Assembly: GCA_026708085.1 (NCBI GenBank)
Contig: JAPOVP010000065.1
Span: forward strand, 1-54,120
Length of the DNA: 54,120 nt
Origin: Caldilineaceae bacterium
GTDB taxonomy: Bacteria > Chloroflexota > Anaerolineae > Caldilineales > Caldilineaceae
Reading direction: 5' to 3'
The notes beneath the pieces are model-generated. The model did no database searches. It saw only the letters and a program-made list of their open reading frames with translations, and had not been told where the DNA came from. Of the stretch, positions 7,595-15,524 are shown piece by piece. Each line of letters starts with the position of its first letter. Position 1 is the stretch's first letter. The position numbers were made by a program, and so were the translations under genes.

Positions 7595-8278
7595 TTACGG
7601 CTCTCCCGTCACGACATTGGGGGAGCCGACGGTCCAGAGTACGCGCGACTCGTCGACTTGGCTGCAGGTCTCCAAGGTAAGCGTGCGCCGCAGGTGACTG
7701 GGGCCGCCGGTGGGTTCGCCAGGCTCCGGTCCTACTGTCAGGCACAGTTCACCGTCTGCGGTCCACTTTTCGAGCCGGATCCGGCCGTTTTCTTCGTACC
7801 GGAATCGTTGCAGTGGCGCGTCGGAACAGCCGGCCAGTTGCAGCGTTGATCCTGCTTCCTCCCCACTTGCTTCCACACAAAGATCATAAGCGGGCATCGA
7901 GATTTGCCCCGCGGCCGGCGAGTTGAAGAGAAACATCTCGTCGTCGGCGCCGGGCTTGCAGGTGTGGGCGGTGAGGGCACCCTGCAGATTGAGGGAACGG
8001 CCGAAACCGGGTACGTCTACGCAGTAGTACTCCGGCTCGTCGAGCGGATCCCGTAATTGGATCAGGCCGACAGTAGAGGGAACGGGCTCTTGGCCAGGTA
8101 CTGGTGAAGTTTCGGAAGAGCTAGGGCTCTCGTTGGCCATTGTTGAGAGTACCGGCGTTTCCTGCGGAGGAATCGCGAATTGGCAGGCGACAAGGAATAT
8201 GGCAGCTGAGTACAGGCGTATGCCTCGGCAGGTTCGGCGGAGGGCCTGCGCGAATCGGGACTTCTGGAATTCCGCCAT
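7595..8278 (-). CDS. Putative lipoprotein with ricin-B-type beta-trefoil domain
   Basis: About 227 residues. A hydrophobic N-terminal stretch ends LVAC (C32) and is followed by a Ser/Pro/Glu-rich linker, consistent with an anchored lipoprotein although the leader is long and Arg-rich. The rest shows three trefoil-like repeats, each with an L-x-L or LQ segment, a C and a closing aromatic: LQGALTAHTCKPG, TLQLAGCSDAPLQRF and LTLETCSQ followed by LW. This is the ricin-B lectin pattern, usually involved in binding sugars. AAAGGAG precedes the ATG by 9 bases. It converges on the preceding gene and diverges from the sulfatase. The family call is moderate; the ligand is unknown. Confidence 0.65.
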   Translation of the reverse strand: MAEFQKSRFAQALRRTCRGIRLYSAAIFLVACQFAIPPQETPVLSTMANESPSSSETSPVPGQEPVPSTVGLIQLRDPLDEPEYYCVDVPGFGRSLNLQGALTAHTCKPGADDEMFLFNSPAAGQISMPAYDLCVEASGEEAGSTLQLAGCSDAPLQRFRYEENGRIRLEKWTADGELCLTVGPEPGEPTGGPSHLRRTLTLETCSQVDESRVLWTVGSPNVVTGEP

Positions 8279-8349
8279 TCGATTGTACTCCTTTGGGGGA
8301 GGCAGGCCGGACGTGCTGCTATCCGAGAGAGCTGTTGCGCGCCTGTGGA

Positions 8350-8378
8350 ATTATACATTTTACCGGCCACGTTCGTAA
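8350..8378 (-). promoter_or_regulatory. Putative promoter for the ricin-B-like lipoprotein gene
   Basis: Read on the - strand there is a perfect -10 box TATAAT (8355 to 8350), 72 bases before the start codon at 8278. The best -35 at 17-base spacing is TTACGA, only three matches to consensus. The -10 box is convincing and the -35 is weak. Confidence 0.4.
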
Positions 8379-8421
8379 CTACAAGCGCGGCTTGCCTCGT
8401 TCTGGACTGGGGGAAATGCCA

Positions 8422-8445
8422 GGGCACCCACAAGGGGTGCCCCTA
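8422..8445 (+). repeat. Family B palindromic repeat, copy 1
   Basis: A 24-base element GGGCACCC-ACAAG-GGGTGCCC plus CTA, forming an 8-bp stem. Identical or near-identical copies are at 41758, 41976 and 42059. This copy lies 25 bases before the sulfatase start codon, within what should be its 5' leader. Confidence 0.85.
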
Positions 8446-8470
8446 CATGGGGACAGGCGGTTGAAATAAT

Positions 8471-9838
8471 ATGTCAACGACCCGAAGGCAGCCGAACATC
8501 GTGCTGTTCGTGACAGACGACCACGGGCAGTGGGCGAGCGGTCCGTACGGTAATCAGGAGGTGGTCACGCCAAACCTGGACCGTTTGGCGGCGTTGGGCG
8601 TGGTGATGGAGAACGCGTTTACGACGACGCCTGTCTGTTCGGCGGCGCGCGCTTCGCTGCTGACGGGACTGACGCCTTCGCAGCACGGGGTCCACGACTA
8701 CATTGCGATGGCATTTGACCGGTGGCCGTGGTTGAAGGGGGAGCGGACTCTGGCGCAGCTCCTGCAGGAGGCAGGTTACCGGACGGGGCTTGCCGGCAAA
8801 TGGCATGTTGGAAACGAAGACGAGCCGGCGCCCGGCTTCGATTCCTGGTTCAGTGTGGGAAGCGCGTACCCGCTGTTACACGAGGGGACGCGGGAGTTCT
8901 GCAATCAGGGGCGGATGGAGAAGATTTGCGGCTACACCGATGAGATCATTGCTGAACAGGCGACACGGTTCGTGGAGTCGGTCGATCAGAGGCCTTTTTT
9001 TCTTCTCGTCGGTCTCACTGCTACACACGGGCCATGGAGCGGACATCCGGAGAGGCTGGTTGGGTTGTATGACGACGCTGGCTTTGGCGACATTCCAGCG
9101 GGAGAGTCCTATCCGTTTGGTGAACAGGCTCTAGAGTCGCAGAGTGTGGACCGCGGTCGCGAGCGGGAAGCGCAGGCCCAGTACTGTGCCGCGGTCAGCC
9201 ATGTTGATGAGATTGTCGGGCGACTGCTGGAGGCAGTTGACGGGGTGGGCAAGTTGGACGAGACGCTGGTCGTTTACACATCGGATCACGGGCTGAACTG
9301 TGGGCATCACGGCGTATGGGGCAAGGGAAATGGGACGCTGCCGCTAAACATGTTGGAGGAGTCGATTCGTGTGCCCTTGATTCTGAGCTGGCCCGGCGTG
9401 CTGCGGGCGGGAATGCGGCGCGGGGAGCTGGTTGATCATCTGGACCTGTTCCAGACGCTGGCGGAGTCAGGGCAGGCGCAGCTATCCTCTAGCGCCGATT
9501 ACGCAGGCAGAAGCATGCTGCCGCATTTGGTCGAGCCGGATGGCGGCGGGGTCTGGCGAAACGTTCAATTTGGCGAGTATGGGACGGTGCGCATGGCGCG
9601 GACGCGTCGACATAAGCTGGTCCAGCGGCATCCGAGCGGGCCCGACGAACTCTTTGACCTAGAGGCCGATCCACGGGAGTGCCATAATCTCATTGACAGT
9701 TCCTCGCACGGGGCCGTCCATTCTGAACTTTCCAGTCTGATTGAGACGCACTTCGGCCGTTACTGCAGGCCGGGCAAGAGCGGTACGCTGGGAGCAGAGT
9801 TGCCGCAGCACAACATGACTGAAGCCTGGCGAACTTAG
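8471..9838 (+). CDS. Sulfatase family hydrolase
   Basis: A type I (formylglycine) sulfatase of about 455 residues. The N-terminal metal site is NIVLFVTDDHG (D16, D17) and the active-site signature is CSAARASLLTG with C56 as the residue converted to formylglycine (C-x-A/P-x-R pattern). GKWH and the later YTSDHG/GHHG segments give the other metal and sulfate ligands. No signal peptide is visible, so a cytoplasmic location is likely. Substrates of the family range over sulfated glycans and small sulfate esters. No formylglycine-generating enzyme is in the window. The ribosome site is weak. The stop codon overlaps that of the convergent MFS gene by 4 bases. Confidence 0.92.
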   Translation: MSTTRRQPNIVLFVTDDHGQWASGPYGNQEVVTPNLDRLAALGVVMENAFTTTPVCSAARASLLTGLTPSQHGVHDYIAMAFDRWPWLKGERTLAQLLQEAGYRTGLAGKWHVGNEDEPAPGFDSWFSVGSAYPLLHEGTREFCNQGRMEKICGYTDEIIAEQATRFVESVDQRPFFLLVGLTATHGPWSGHPERLVGLYDDAGFGDIPAGESYPFGEQALESQSVDRGREREAQAQYCAAVSHVDEIVGRLLEAVDGVGKLDETLVVYTSDHGLNCGHHGVWGKGNGTLPLNMLEESIRVPLILSWPGVLRAGMRRGELVDHLDLFQTLAESGQAQLSSSADYAGRSMLPHLVEPDGGGVWRNVQFGEYGTVRMARTRRHKLVQRHPSGPDELFDLEADPRECHNLIDSSSHGAVHSELSSLIETHFGRYCRPGKSGTLGAELPQHNMTEAWRT

Positions 9839-11262
9839 GCTGGTTGTTCCGACTTGGTCTTCAGCGACCAGAGCAGAGTGGCCCCGATAACAACAGCTAC
9901 GATATAGAATTGCAGTCGATAGGCCTGACTGATGGCCAGGGGTGAGGCGTCGGTCACGTCTACCGCGATGCCGGCAGAGCGGGCTACGTTGCTGGCAAAG
10001 ACGGCCCCGAGCAGAGCTATCCCAGTGGTTTGACCAATCATACGCGTCAGCCCGATCAGTCCGGAGGCGACTCCGAGCCGGGCGGCGGGCGCGGCGGCCA
10101 TGATGACAGTGCTGTTGGGGCTCATGAAGAGGCCGATGCCAATGCCCATGGGCAATATGCGCAGGAGGAAGCCAAGCTGACTGTTGTCGAGGTTGACGGT
10201 GCTGGCGATGAGGAACCCGACGAGGAGGGTAGCGAGGCCGATCAGGGTTACGCGATGGGCGCCGAGGCGGTCGGCGAGATAGCCGGCGGCGGGCGCGATC
10301 AGGGCGATTTCGATGGAGACGATGGCCATTACGAAGCCGACCTGCAGGATGGTGAGACCGAGCGCAAGCTGCATGAAGAAGGGAAGAAGGAAGGTGACGC
10401 CGGAGGTCGCGATGCCGGCGAGAGCGGCAACTGCGATATGGAGAGTGAACGGGCGACTGCGGAAGAGCTCGAAGTCGAGCACGGGGTGGGCGACGCGGCG
10501 TTCGGCGTAGAGAAAGGCCGCGAAGCCGAGGGCGCTTGCGGCAAAGAGAAGAAGGACGTAGATGTGGGTGAAGCCGATGATCTGGCCGTAGGAGAGTCCG
10601 AGCGAGAGCGTGCACATGGTTGCGCCGATAAGGGTCGCGCCGAGGATGTCGAAGCGCCGGGATGTGCCGGAGGGCGACAAGGGGGGGAGGTACTTCGCCG
10701 CCAATAGCGCGGCCAAGACTGCACATGGAACAAGAATGAAGAAGGCGATCCGCCAGCCATGGTCGCCGATCAGATAGCCGCCGAGAATCGGGCCCACGAA
10801 ATGTCCGAATGAGTTGGAGCCGGCGGCGATACCGAGTACACGCCCTTTTTGTGTATCGGGAAAGATTTCGGCGACGATCGCCATTGAGAGGACGGTGACG
10901 ACAGCGGCGCCGGTGGATTGAAGAACGCGGAAACCGATCAGGAAGTAGACGCTGGGGGAAAGGGCGCAGAGAAGGGAGGCCAATCCAAAGAAGAGGTTCC
11001 CGGCGATGAAGATGCGTCTCTTGCCGAACATGTCGGCAAGGCGGCCAACGCTAAGCATCACCACGGCCAGCGTGATCTGGAAACTGAGCAGCACCCACTG
11101 AATTGTGGTGAAGTTGGTGCCCAATTCCTGGGACAGGGTAGGCAGTGCAGCCTGAATTATGCTTTGGTTGAGGGCCTGAACCAGAATGCCGGCGATAACG
11201 GCCAGGAGCGCAACCCACTTGCGGGTACGGGCGGCTTCTATGGTTGAGGCATTTCTTTTCAT
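9835..11262 (-). CDS. MFS transporter, DHA2 (EmrB/QacA) type
   Basis: About 475 residues, the usual length for the 14-helix drug:H+ antiporter-2 group. The N-terminus carries the family pattern QALNQSIIQAALPTLSQELG, motif A is GRLADMFGKRR, and motif C-like segments (GPILGGYL) follow. It would export hydrophobic or amphipathic compounds from the cytoplasmic membrane; the true substrate is unknown. It is convergent with the sulfatase. A perfect 9-bp inverted repeat lies 37 bases upstream of its start, and no clear Shine-Dalgarno sequence precedes the ATG. Confidence 0.9.
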   Translation of the reverse strand: MKRNASTIEAARTRKWVALLAVIAGILVQALNQSIIQAALPTLSQELGTNFTTIQWVLLSFQITLAVVMLSVGRLADMFGKRRIFIAGNLFFGLASLLCALSPSVYFLIGFRVLQSTGAAVVTVLSMAIVAEIFPDTQKGRVLGIAAGSNSFGHFVGPILGGYLIGDHGWRIAFFILVPCAVLAALLAAKYLPPLSPSGTSRRFDILGATLIGATMCTLSLGLSYGQIIGFTHIYVLLLFAASALGFAAFLYAERRVAHPVLDFELFRSRPFTLHIAVAALAGIATSGVTFLLPFFMQLALGLTILQVGFVMAIVSIEIALIAPAAGYLADRLGAHRVTLIGLATLLVGFLIASTVNLDNSQLGFLLRILPMGIGIGLFMSPNSTVIMAAAPAARLGVASGLIGLTRMIGQTTGIALLGAVFASNVARSAGIAVDVTDASPLAISQAYRLQFYIVAVVIGATLLWSLKTKSEQPA

Positions 11263-11298
11263 GTAGGGCCCAGACCCGGTTGGCAGTAGGCATACCGG

Positions 11299-11320
11299 CC
11301 ATACTTGCCGTCAAGTATGG
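11299..11320 (-). promoter_or_regulatory. Perfect inverted repeat upstream of the DHA2 transporter gene
   Basis: CCATACTTG-CCGT-CAAGTATGG, a 9-bp perfect stem with a 4-base centre, is placed between the M20 peptidase gene and the MFS transporter gene, both on the - strand. No T tract follows in either direction, so it is not a typical terminator. Its size and its place 37 bases before the transporter start suit an operator for a TetR or MarR type repressor, but no regulator gene is nearby. Confidence 0.45.
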
Positions 11321-11360
11321 CTATCTTATCTCCCCACATCAGGAACTCCTCTAGCCGGAA

Positions 11361-12713
11361 CTAAAGGTTGCCGATTGCCTGGATGAGGTGGCCGGTGTAG
11401 CGGATGGACCGCATGTAATCTTCGACGAAAATGTTTTCGTTGGGCGCGTGGAGGTTGGAATTGGGGTTGCCAACGCCGCCGCCGGAGATGCCCGGAATGC
11501 CGAAGGTCCCGCACAGCTGGTACATGGGACCGCCGCCGGCTGAAGAGGGGTATACGACCGGCTCGGCGCCGAAAATGTCGCGGGCTACGGAGATGCTGGC
11601 CTGGACCCAGGGATGGTCGACCTGTGACCGGTAGGGCCAGAGCTGCGCGAGGAGCTCAACGTTGACGTCGGTGAATCCGCGGCGGTCGAGGTGATCTCTG
11701 ACGAGACGCAGTACCAGGTCGGGGTTCAGATCAGGTACGAGCCGGAAGTCCACTTTTGTGGACGCCTGGTTGGGGAGAACGGTCTTCAGGCCGGGGCCTG
11801 TGTAGCCGGTCAGGAAGCCGCAGATCGTGCATGTCGGGTCGAAAAGGAGTTGCTTGACGATGTCGGGGCCGGTTGCTCCCTTCAGGAAGGAGCTAATGCC
11901 GAAGTCCTGTTTGTTCTGTTCTTCATCGAAGGGAATTCCCTGGATGTATGCCAATTCTTCTGCGGTGGGCTTGACGACGTGGTCCATGAGGCCGTCGACG
12001 GTAATGTTTTCGTCTTCGTCTTTGAGGCTGGCGAGGGCCCAGATGAGGCGCCATGCCGGATTGCCGACGATGGGGGCGTTCATGGAGTGAAGGTCGCTGC
12101 TGGCGCCGCTGACGGAGAGACCGAGGTAGGCGATTCCTTTCATGCCGAGGGAGATGACGGGTCTGCCGGCACCGTCCCTGCGGCCACCTTCCCAAAGGCA
12201 GGCGTCGGCGCCTTCCAGGAGATCGCGGTTTTCTTCGACAAAGCGGCCGAGGTTGGGGCTGCCGATTTCCTCTTCCCCTTCGACAATCCACTTGATTCGG
12301 AAGGGAAGCTCGCCGATCTCCTGCTGGTAGGCTTCAATGGCCTGGACGCGCGCCATCCAAGGGCCCTTGTTGTCGGAGACGCCGCGGGCCCAGACGCGGC
12401 CGTCGCGGATCTCGGCGTCGAAGGGGCCAGAATCCCATAACTCCAGGGGCTCTGGGGGCTGGACGTCGTAGTGGTTGTAGATCATGAGGGTCTTGTCGCC
12501 AGACCCCATTTCGCCGTAGACGACAGGCGCTCCGCCTTCGACGGAGATCACTTTGGACTCGAAGCCAACGCTGCGCAGCCGGTCGCTGACCCAATCGGCG
12601 GTCTCTTCTATGCCGATATTCTGCGCGATGATACTTGGTTTGCGGCAGAACTCCTGAAGTTCGGCGAGAAAGCGCTCCTGATTGTCCTGGACGTTGGCTT
12701 CGAAGCGGTCCAT
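11361..12713 (-). CDS. M20 family metallopeptidase (CNDP/dipeptidase-like)
   Basis: About 450 residues, cytoplasmic, a di-zinc exopeptidase. Visible ligands and catalytic residues: H81 and D83 in YNHYDVQP, bridging D114 in GVSDNKG, and the catalytic/ligand glutamates in EGEEEIGS (E147/E148). An inserted dimerisation domain and a C-terminal His (SAGGGPMYQL region) complete the fold. Family members hydrolyse dipeptides and related amides. GAGGAGAAC precedes the ATG. It follows an Asp/Glu/hydantoin racemase gene on the same strand, an arrangement suggesting amino acid or amide catabolism. Confidence 0.9.
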   Translation of the reverse strand: MDRFEANVQDNQERFLAELQEFCRKPSIIAQNIGIEETADWVSDRLRSVGFESKVISVEGGAPVVYGEMGSGDKTLMIYNHYDVQPPEPLELWDSGPFDAEIRDGRVWARGVSDNKGPWMARVQAIEAYQQEIGELPFRIKWIVEGEEEIGSPNLGRFVEENRDLLEGADACLWEGGRRDGAGRPVISLGMKGIAYLGLSVSGASSDLHSMNAPIVGNPAWRLIWALASLKDEDENITVDGLMDHVVKPTAEELAYIQGIPFDEEQNKQDFGISSFLKGATGPDIVKQLLFDPTCTICGFLTGYTGPGLKTVLPNQASTKVDFRLVPDLNPDLVLRLVRDHLDRRGFTDVNVELLAQLWPYRSQVDHPWVQASISVARDIFGAEPVVYPSSAGGGPMYQLCGTFGIPGISGGGVGNPNSNLHAPNENIFVEDYMRSIRYTGHLIQAIGNL

Positions 12714-12795
12714 GGGGTTCTCCTCTGAGTTGATGCAGGTATCTGTTGGAGCAGGGCGGCGCGGCTGCCCTTACAGACAGGTCTATCGAAACTTT

Positions 12796-12846
12796 CCGCG
12801 TCCGGAAGAAGGGCTCTTGATCTTCAGGACGCGGTTCTTTTTCTTT
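12796..12846 (+). terminator. Terminator-like hairpin between racemase and peptidase genes
   Basis: CCGCGTCC pairs with GGACGCGG, and inside it GAAGA pairs with TCTTC around an 11-base loop (12796-12834). TTCTTTTTCTTT follows on the + strand. That polarity points to a + strand terminator although the flanking genes are on the - strand. On the - strand the hairpin is preceded by an A-rich tract and followed only by AAAGTTTCG, so it could act weakly in that direction too. Confidence 0.45.
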
Positions 12847-12870
12847 CGCCGATCGGAAAGCTATCGATCG

Positions 12871-13665
12871 TCAGTTCAACGAGGGGACGGCCTCGGCTGA
12901 GACAGGGAAACGTGCGTGTCTGGCAAACGAGAGTTGAAGCTGATACTCGTTGTAGTACCTGCGCGTGGCGGCAACCATTTCGATGTACTTGAGCGCGGTG
13001 ATCATCGGGTCGAGCACAGTAATGGGTACGGCGCGGGCGACGGGTTCAAGCAGTCCCGACCAGAGCGTGCAGGCGAAAAAGACGGCGTCGGCGCCATCTT
13101 CTTCGAGTGCGAGTCTGGCCTGCTCAACGCCATCTTCACGGGCGGCGCGATCCATTTCTTCCACGACGATGCGGCGCAGCTCCGTTTCATCCTGCTCGAA
13201 GAGACGCATGGCCATGTCGGCATCCGGGTGGGCGAAATGGGCCTCGCGCACTGAGGCCAGCCAGGGGGCCATATTGTATCTGTGGACCAAGTGGTTCCAA
13301 GAACCGCCGTTCTTTCTCCCGGCAATAATTGTTACCTGGCCCAGAGCGGGCGCGGTGTGAGCCAGGGCTTCGAAGGGACCGGAGACGGGGATATTTACGA
13401 GTCTCTTGGCATCTTCGACGCCCGGGTCGGCGCAGCAGCCAATCGAAATGCCGTCGAATCCTTCCTTCTCGCCTTCAGTGACCGCATGAAGGAGCTGGTT
13501 TGTGAAGTAGGCTGCGGGCGGAAGGTAGGGAGTCTTGGGCACATCCTTCAAACTGCGCACTACCAGCTCGGTGTCCGGGCAGGCGGCGGGCTGCAGGATG
13601 TTGTAAGTGTACTCGTCGTACATGTCCGTACCGAGAGGATTGATGTACAGGATTCGGGTTGTCAT
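12871..13665 (-). CDS. Asp/Glu/hydantoin racemase superfamily protein
   Basis: About 264 residues. The two active-site cysteines of the superfamily are visible: C77/C78 in SIGCCADPG and C199 in FFACTLWSG. The N-terminal ILYINPLGT is typical of hydantoin racemase-like members, which invert a carbon by two-base chemistry; maleate isomerases and arylmalonate decarboxylases share the fold. AAGGAG is 8 bases before the ATG. Its neighbour downstream is the M20 peptidase gene. The exact reaction cannot be read from the sequence. Confidence 0.87.
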   Translation of the reverse strand: MTTRILYINPLGTDMYDEYTYNILQPAACPDTELVVRSLKDVPKTPYLPPAAYFTNQLLHAVTEGEKEGFDGISIGCCADPGVEDAKRLVNIPVSGPFEALAHTAPALGQVTIIAGRKNGGSWNHLVHRYNMAPWLASVREAHFAHPDADMAMRLFEQDETELRRIVVEEMDRAAREDGVEQARLALEEDGADAVFFACTLWSGLLEPVARAVPITVLDPMITALKYIEMVAATRRYYNEYQLQLSFARHARFPVSAEAVPSLN

Positions 13666-13759
13666 GAGACTGCTCCTTGCTGAAATTGGGTCTGCACATA
13701 CAGCGGAACTGCCGCGTTTACCACTTAGACCCTAGTTTAGTTCATATTGTGGTATGCAT

Positions 13760-15022
13760 TCAAGTTGAAGGGGATTGAAAGATTTCGCGCAGCCTGCTTC
13801 CATATCGTTGCCTGAACTCCGGCAGGAAAAACGAGCCCAAACCGGTCAGCGCGGCCAGAACGGCCAGGGCATACATGCTGGCGTTCAGTCCGAAGACGTC
13901 GCCTAACATTCCAATTGGCGTTACGAACAGCGCGCCGATTCCCCAGACCATGCCCATCATAACGCCGGAGGCCATTGCCATGCGGTCGGGAGCGAGCTCC
14001 TGGGCCAACACGGTGGCTACCGGCTGGCTGGCGAACAAGGACATACCGGCCACGATTAACATCAGGAGGCTCAGTATGCCGTCCGTCTTGACAAAGGCAA
14101 CGATAGTGGCGGCGGAAATCAGGAGCGAGAGCGCGATGACCCACGAGCCGGAATAGCGATCAGACAGGTGGCCGCCAAGCAGTCCGCCCAGGGCGCCGAA
14201 CAGGGAAAGGGCGGAAAGGCCGAGGCCGCCGACGACAAGCGTGACGGCTCGACTGTCGACGAGAAAGATGGGGAGGAAGGTCCTGAAGCCGCCCCAAATT
14301 GCGGCTCGGAATGTCATCAACACGGCCAGCAGGAGCAACGGACCGACGAAGGTCTGGGCTGCGGAAGCCAGCCGACTGCCGCCTTGCTGTTTCGAGTCGG
14401 AGGGGGTCGACTCTTTGGGAACATCCACACCGATGAAGTAGTAGATGGCAGCGGCGGCTATCAGCCCGAACGGTATCATCAGGTAGGTGGACTTCAGGCC
14501 GAAGAGAGTGACGACGCCGACGCTGAGGAGGGGACCTACGGCGATGCCGATGTTGCCGGCGAAGGCGAAGATGGACATGGCGGTGCCGTGCCGTCCGCCG
14601 GACGTGGCGCGTACCATCATGGCCGCGTGGGGATGGAAGATGGCGTTGCTGAATCGTCCGAAGACGACGCAGACCATGAGCAGCGAATAGGTGGGGGCGA
14701 GGCCGATGAAGCTCATACCCAAGGCCGCGCCGATCAGTCCGAGGACCATGAACCAGGCGCGGGGGAAGCGGTCCACCAGCCAGCCGATGAAGGGCTGTAC
14801 GGGCATGAGCATGAAGCTGGTGAGGGAGGTGAAGAATCCGACGTCGGTGAGGGACAGCGACATTCTGTCGATGAGCAGAGGCCACAACGGAATCAGGGTG
14901 GCGTAGTACATATCGCCCACCAGGTGGCCAAAGGAGAGCACCCCGAGTTTGAATTTATCCAGCTTGACGGCCGGTGCGGCTGACGCTGGCGGCAGCTCAC
15001 CTACCTTGACGTCGGAACTCAA
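13760..15022 (-). CDS. MFS transporter, fosmidomycin-resistance (Fsr) like
   Basis: About 420 residues, 12 predicted membrane segments. The first helix LGVLSFGHLVGDMYYATLIPL and the AIFHPHAA motif are typical of the Fsr branch of MFS exporters. The cytoplasmic loop GWLVDRFPRAW is a motif A relative. The start is TTG at 15022, with only a weak ribosome site (GGATAGCG); a later start is possible but would cut into the N-terminal tail only. The substrate is unknown. A 500-base intergenic region with a family A repeat lies upstream. Confidence 0.88.
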   Translation of the reverse strand: MSSDVKVGELPPASAAPAVKLDKFKLGVLSFGHLVGDMYYATLIPLWPLLIDRMSLSLTDVGFFTSLTSFMLMPVQPFIGWLVDRFPRAWFMVLGLIGAALGMSFIGLAPTYSLLMVCVVFGRFSNAIFHPHAAMMVRATSGGRHGTAMSIFAFAGNIGIAVGPLLSVGVVTLFGLKSTYLMIPFGLIAAAAIYYFIGVDVPKESTPSDSKQQGGSRLASAAQTFVGPLLLLAVLMTFRAAIWGGFRTFLPIFLVDSRAVTLVVGGLGLSALSLFGALGGLLGGHLSDRYSGSWVIALSLLISAATIVAFVKTDGILSLLMLIVAGMSLFASQPVATVLAQELAPDRMAMASGVMMGMVWGIGALFVTPIGMLGDVFGLNASMYALAVLAALTGLGSFFLPEFRQRYGSRLREIFQSPST

Positions 15023-15524
15023 TTTTCGCTATCCGTTCTCGTGCAGGTCATGAAAAGGTGTATGAACAGAGCTTACTACCTAACCAAGAGGTTGCTAAGC
15101 CTTGGTCTGTGTGCGGTCTGCGTGAATCAGGCGTTGCGGATTGTCCCGATTCCTGTAATAGGCGCCGGATTGACTCGTCGACGCGTGAAAGGCCCTTGTG
15201 GCAGTCGCTTCGCCAGTCCGGCGCGGTGATTGCCTGCCATAGTTCATGCCCAGAACCAGCCAGGATTCGGGACTTGGGAGTTCGCATACGGTGGTATGGG
15301 CACCCGCTGGCTGGGCGGCACCCGGTCGGTCAGGCATGTTGTAGGAGGGGGGGCGTTGCGGGGGCGGAGCCCCCGCACAAGGGAGGCCGCTTGCGGCCGA
15401 CCGCCCAAAGTAAAGGAAAGAGAAAAGAGAAGAGAGGAGAGAGAAACCAATCTCGCACCTCACTTTGGATGGCAAACTGACAAAGGAGTCGTTGATACCT
15501 AACCGGGAGTTTCGGTCCATGTCG
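15023..15524. other. Intergenic region with family A repeat and homopurine tract
   Basis: About 500 bases with no credible gene; the short open frames here have no recognisable product. It holds the family A repeat (15324-15407). From 15407 to 15449 comes a run of almost only A and G on the + strand, that is, a pyrimidine-rich RNA on the - strand just past the end of the deacylase gene. Such G-poor, pyrimidine-rich RNA is what Rho loads on, so rho-dependent termination is possible; this is inference. Confidence 0.5.
15324..15407 (+). repeat. Family A palindromic repeat, copy 2
   Basis: A full-length copy starting GGTCGG and containing GGCATGTTGTAGGAG, the perfect GCGGGGGC-GGA-GCCCCCGC hairpin, CACAAGGGAGG, and a 3' hairpin GGCCGC-TT-GCGGCC where the other copies have GGGCC-GAATA-GGCCC. 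The 3' hairpin differs in sequence but stays paired. Confidence 0.87.

Noticed and set aside
9659..10726. A 355-codon open frame on the - strand
   Set aside because: It overlaps the MFS transporter in another frame; its composition is almost only Arg, His, Pro and Ser.
12871..13665. Naming the racemase-fold gene as maleate isomerase of a nicotinate pathway
   Set aside because: Its N-terminus looks more like hydantoin racemase types, and the intermediate nic enzymes are missing in the window.
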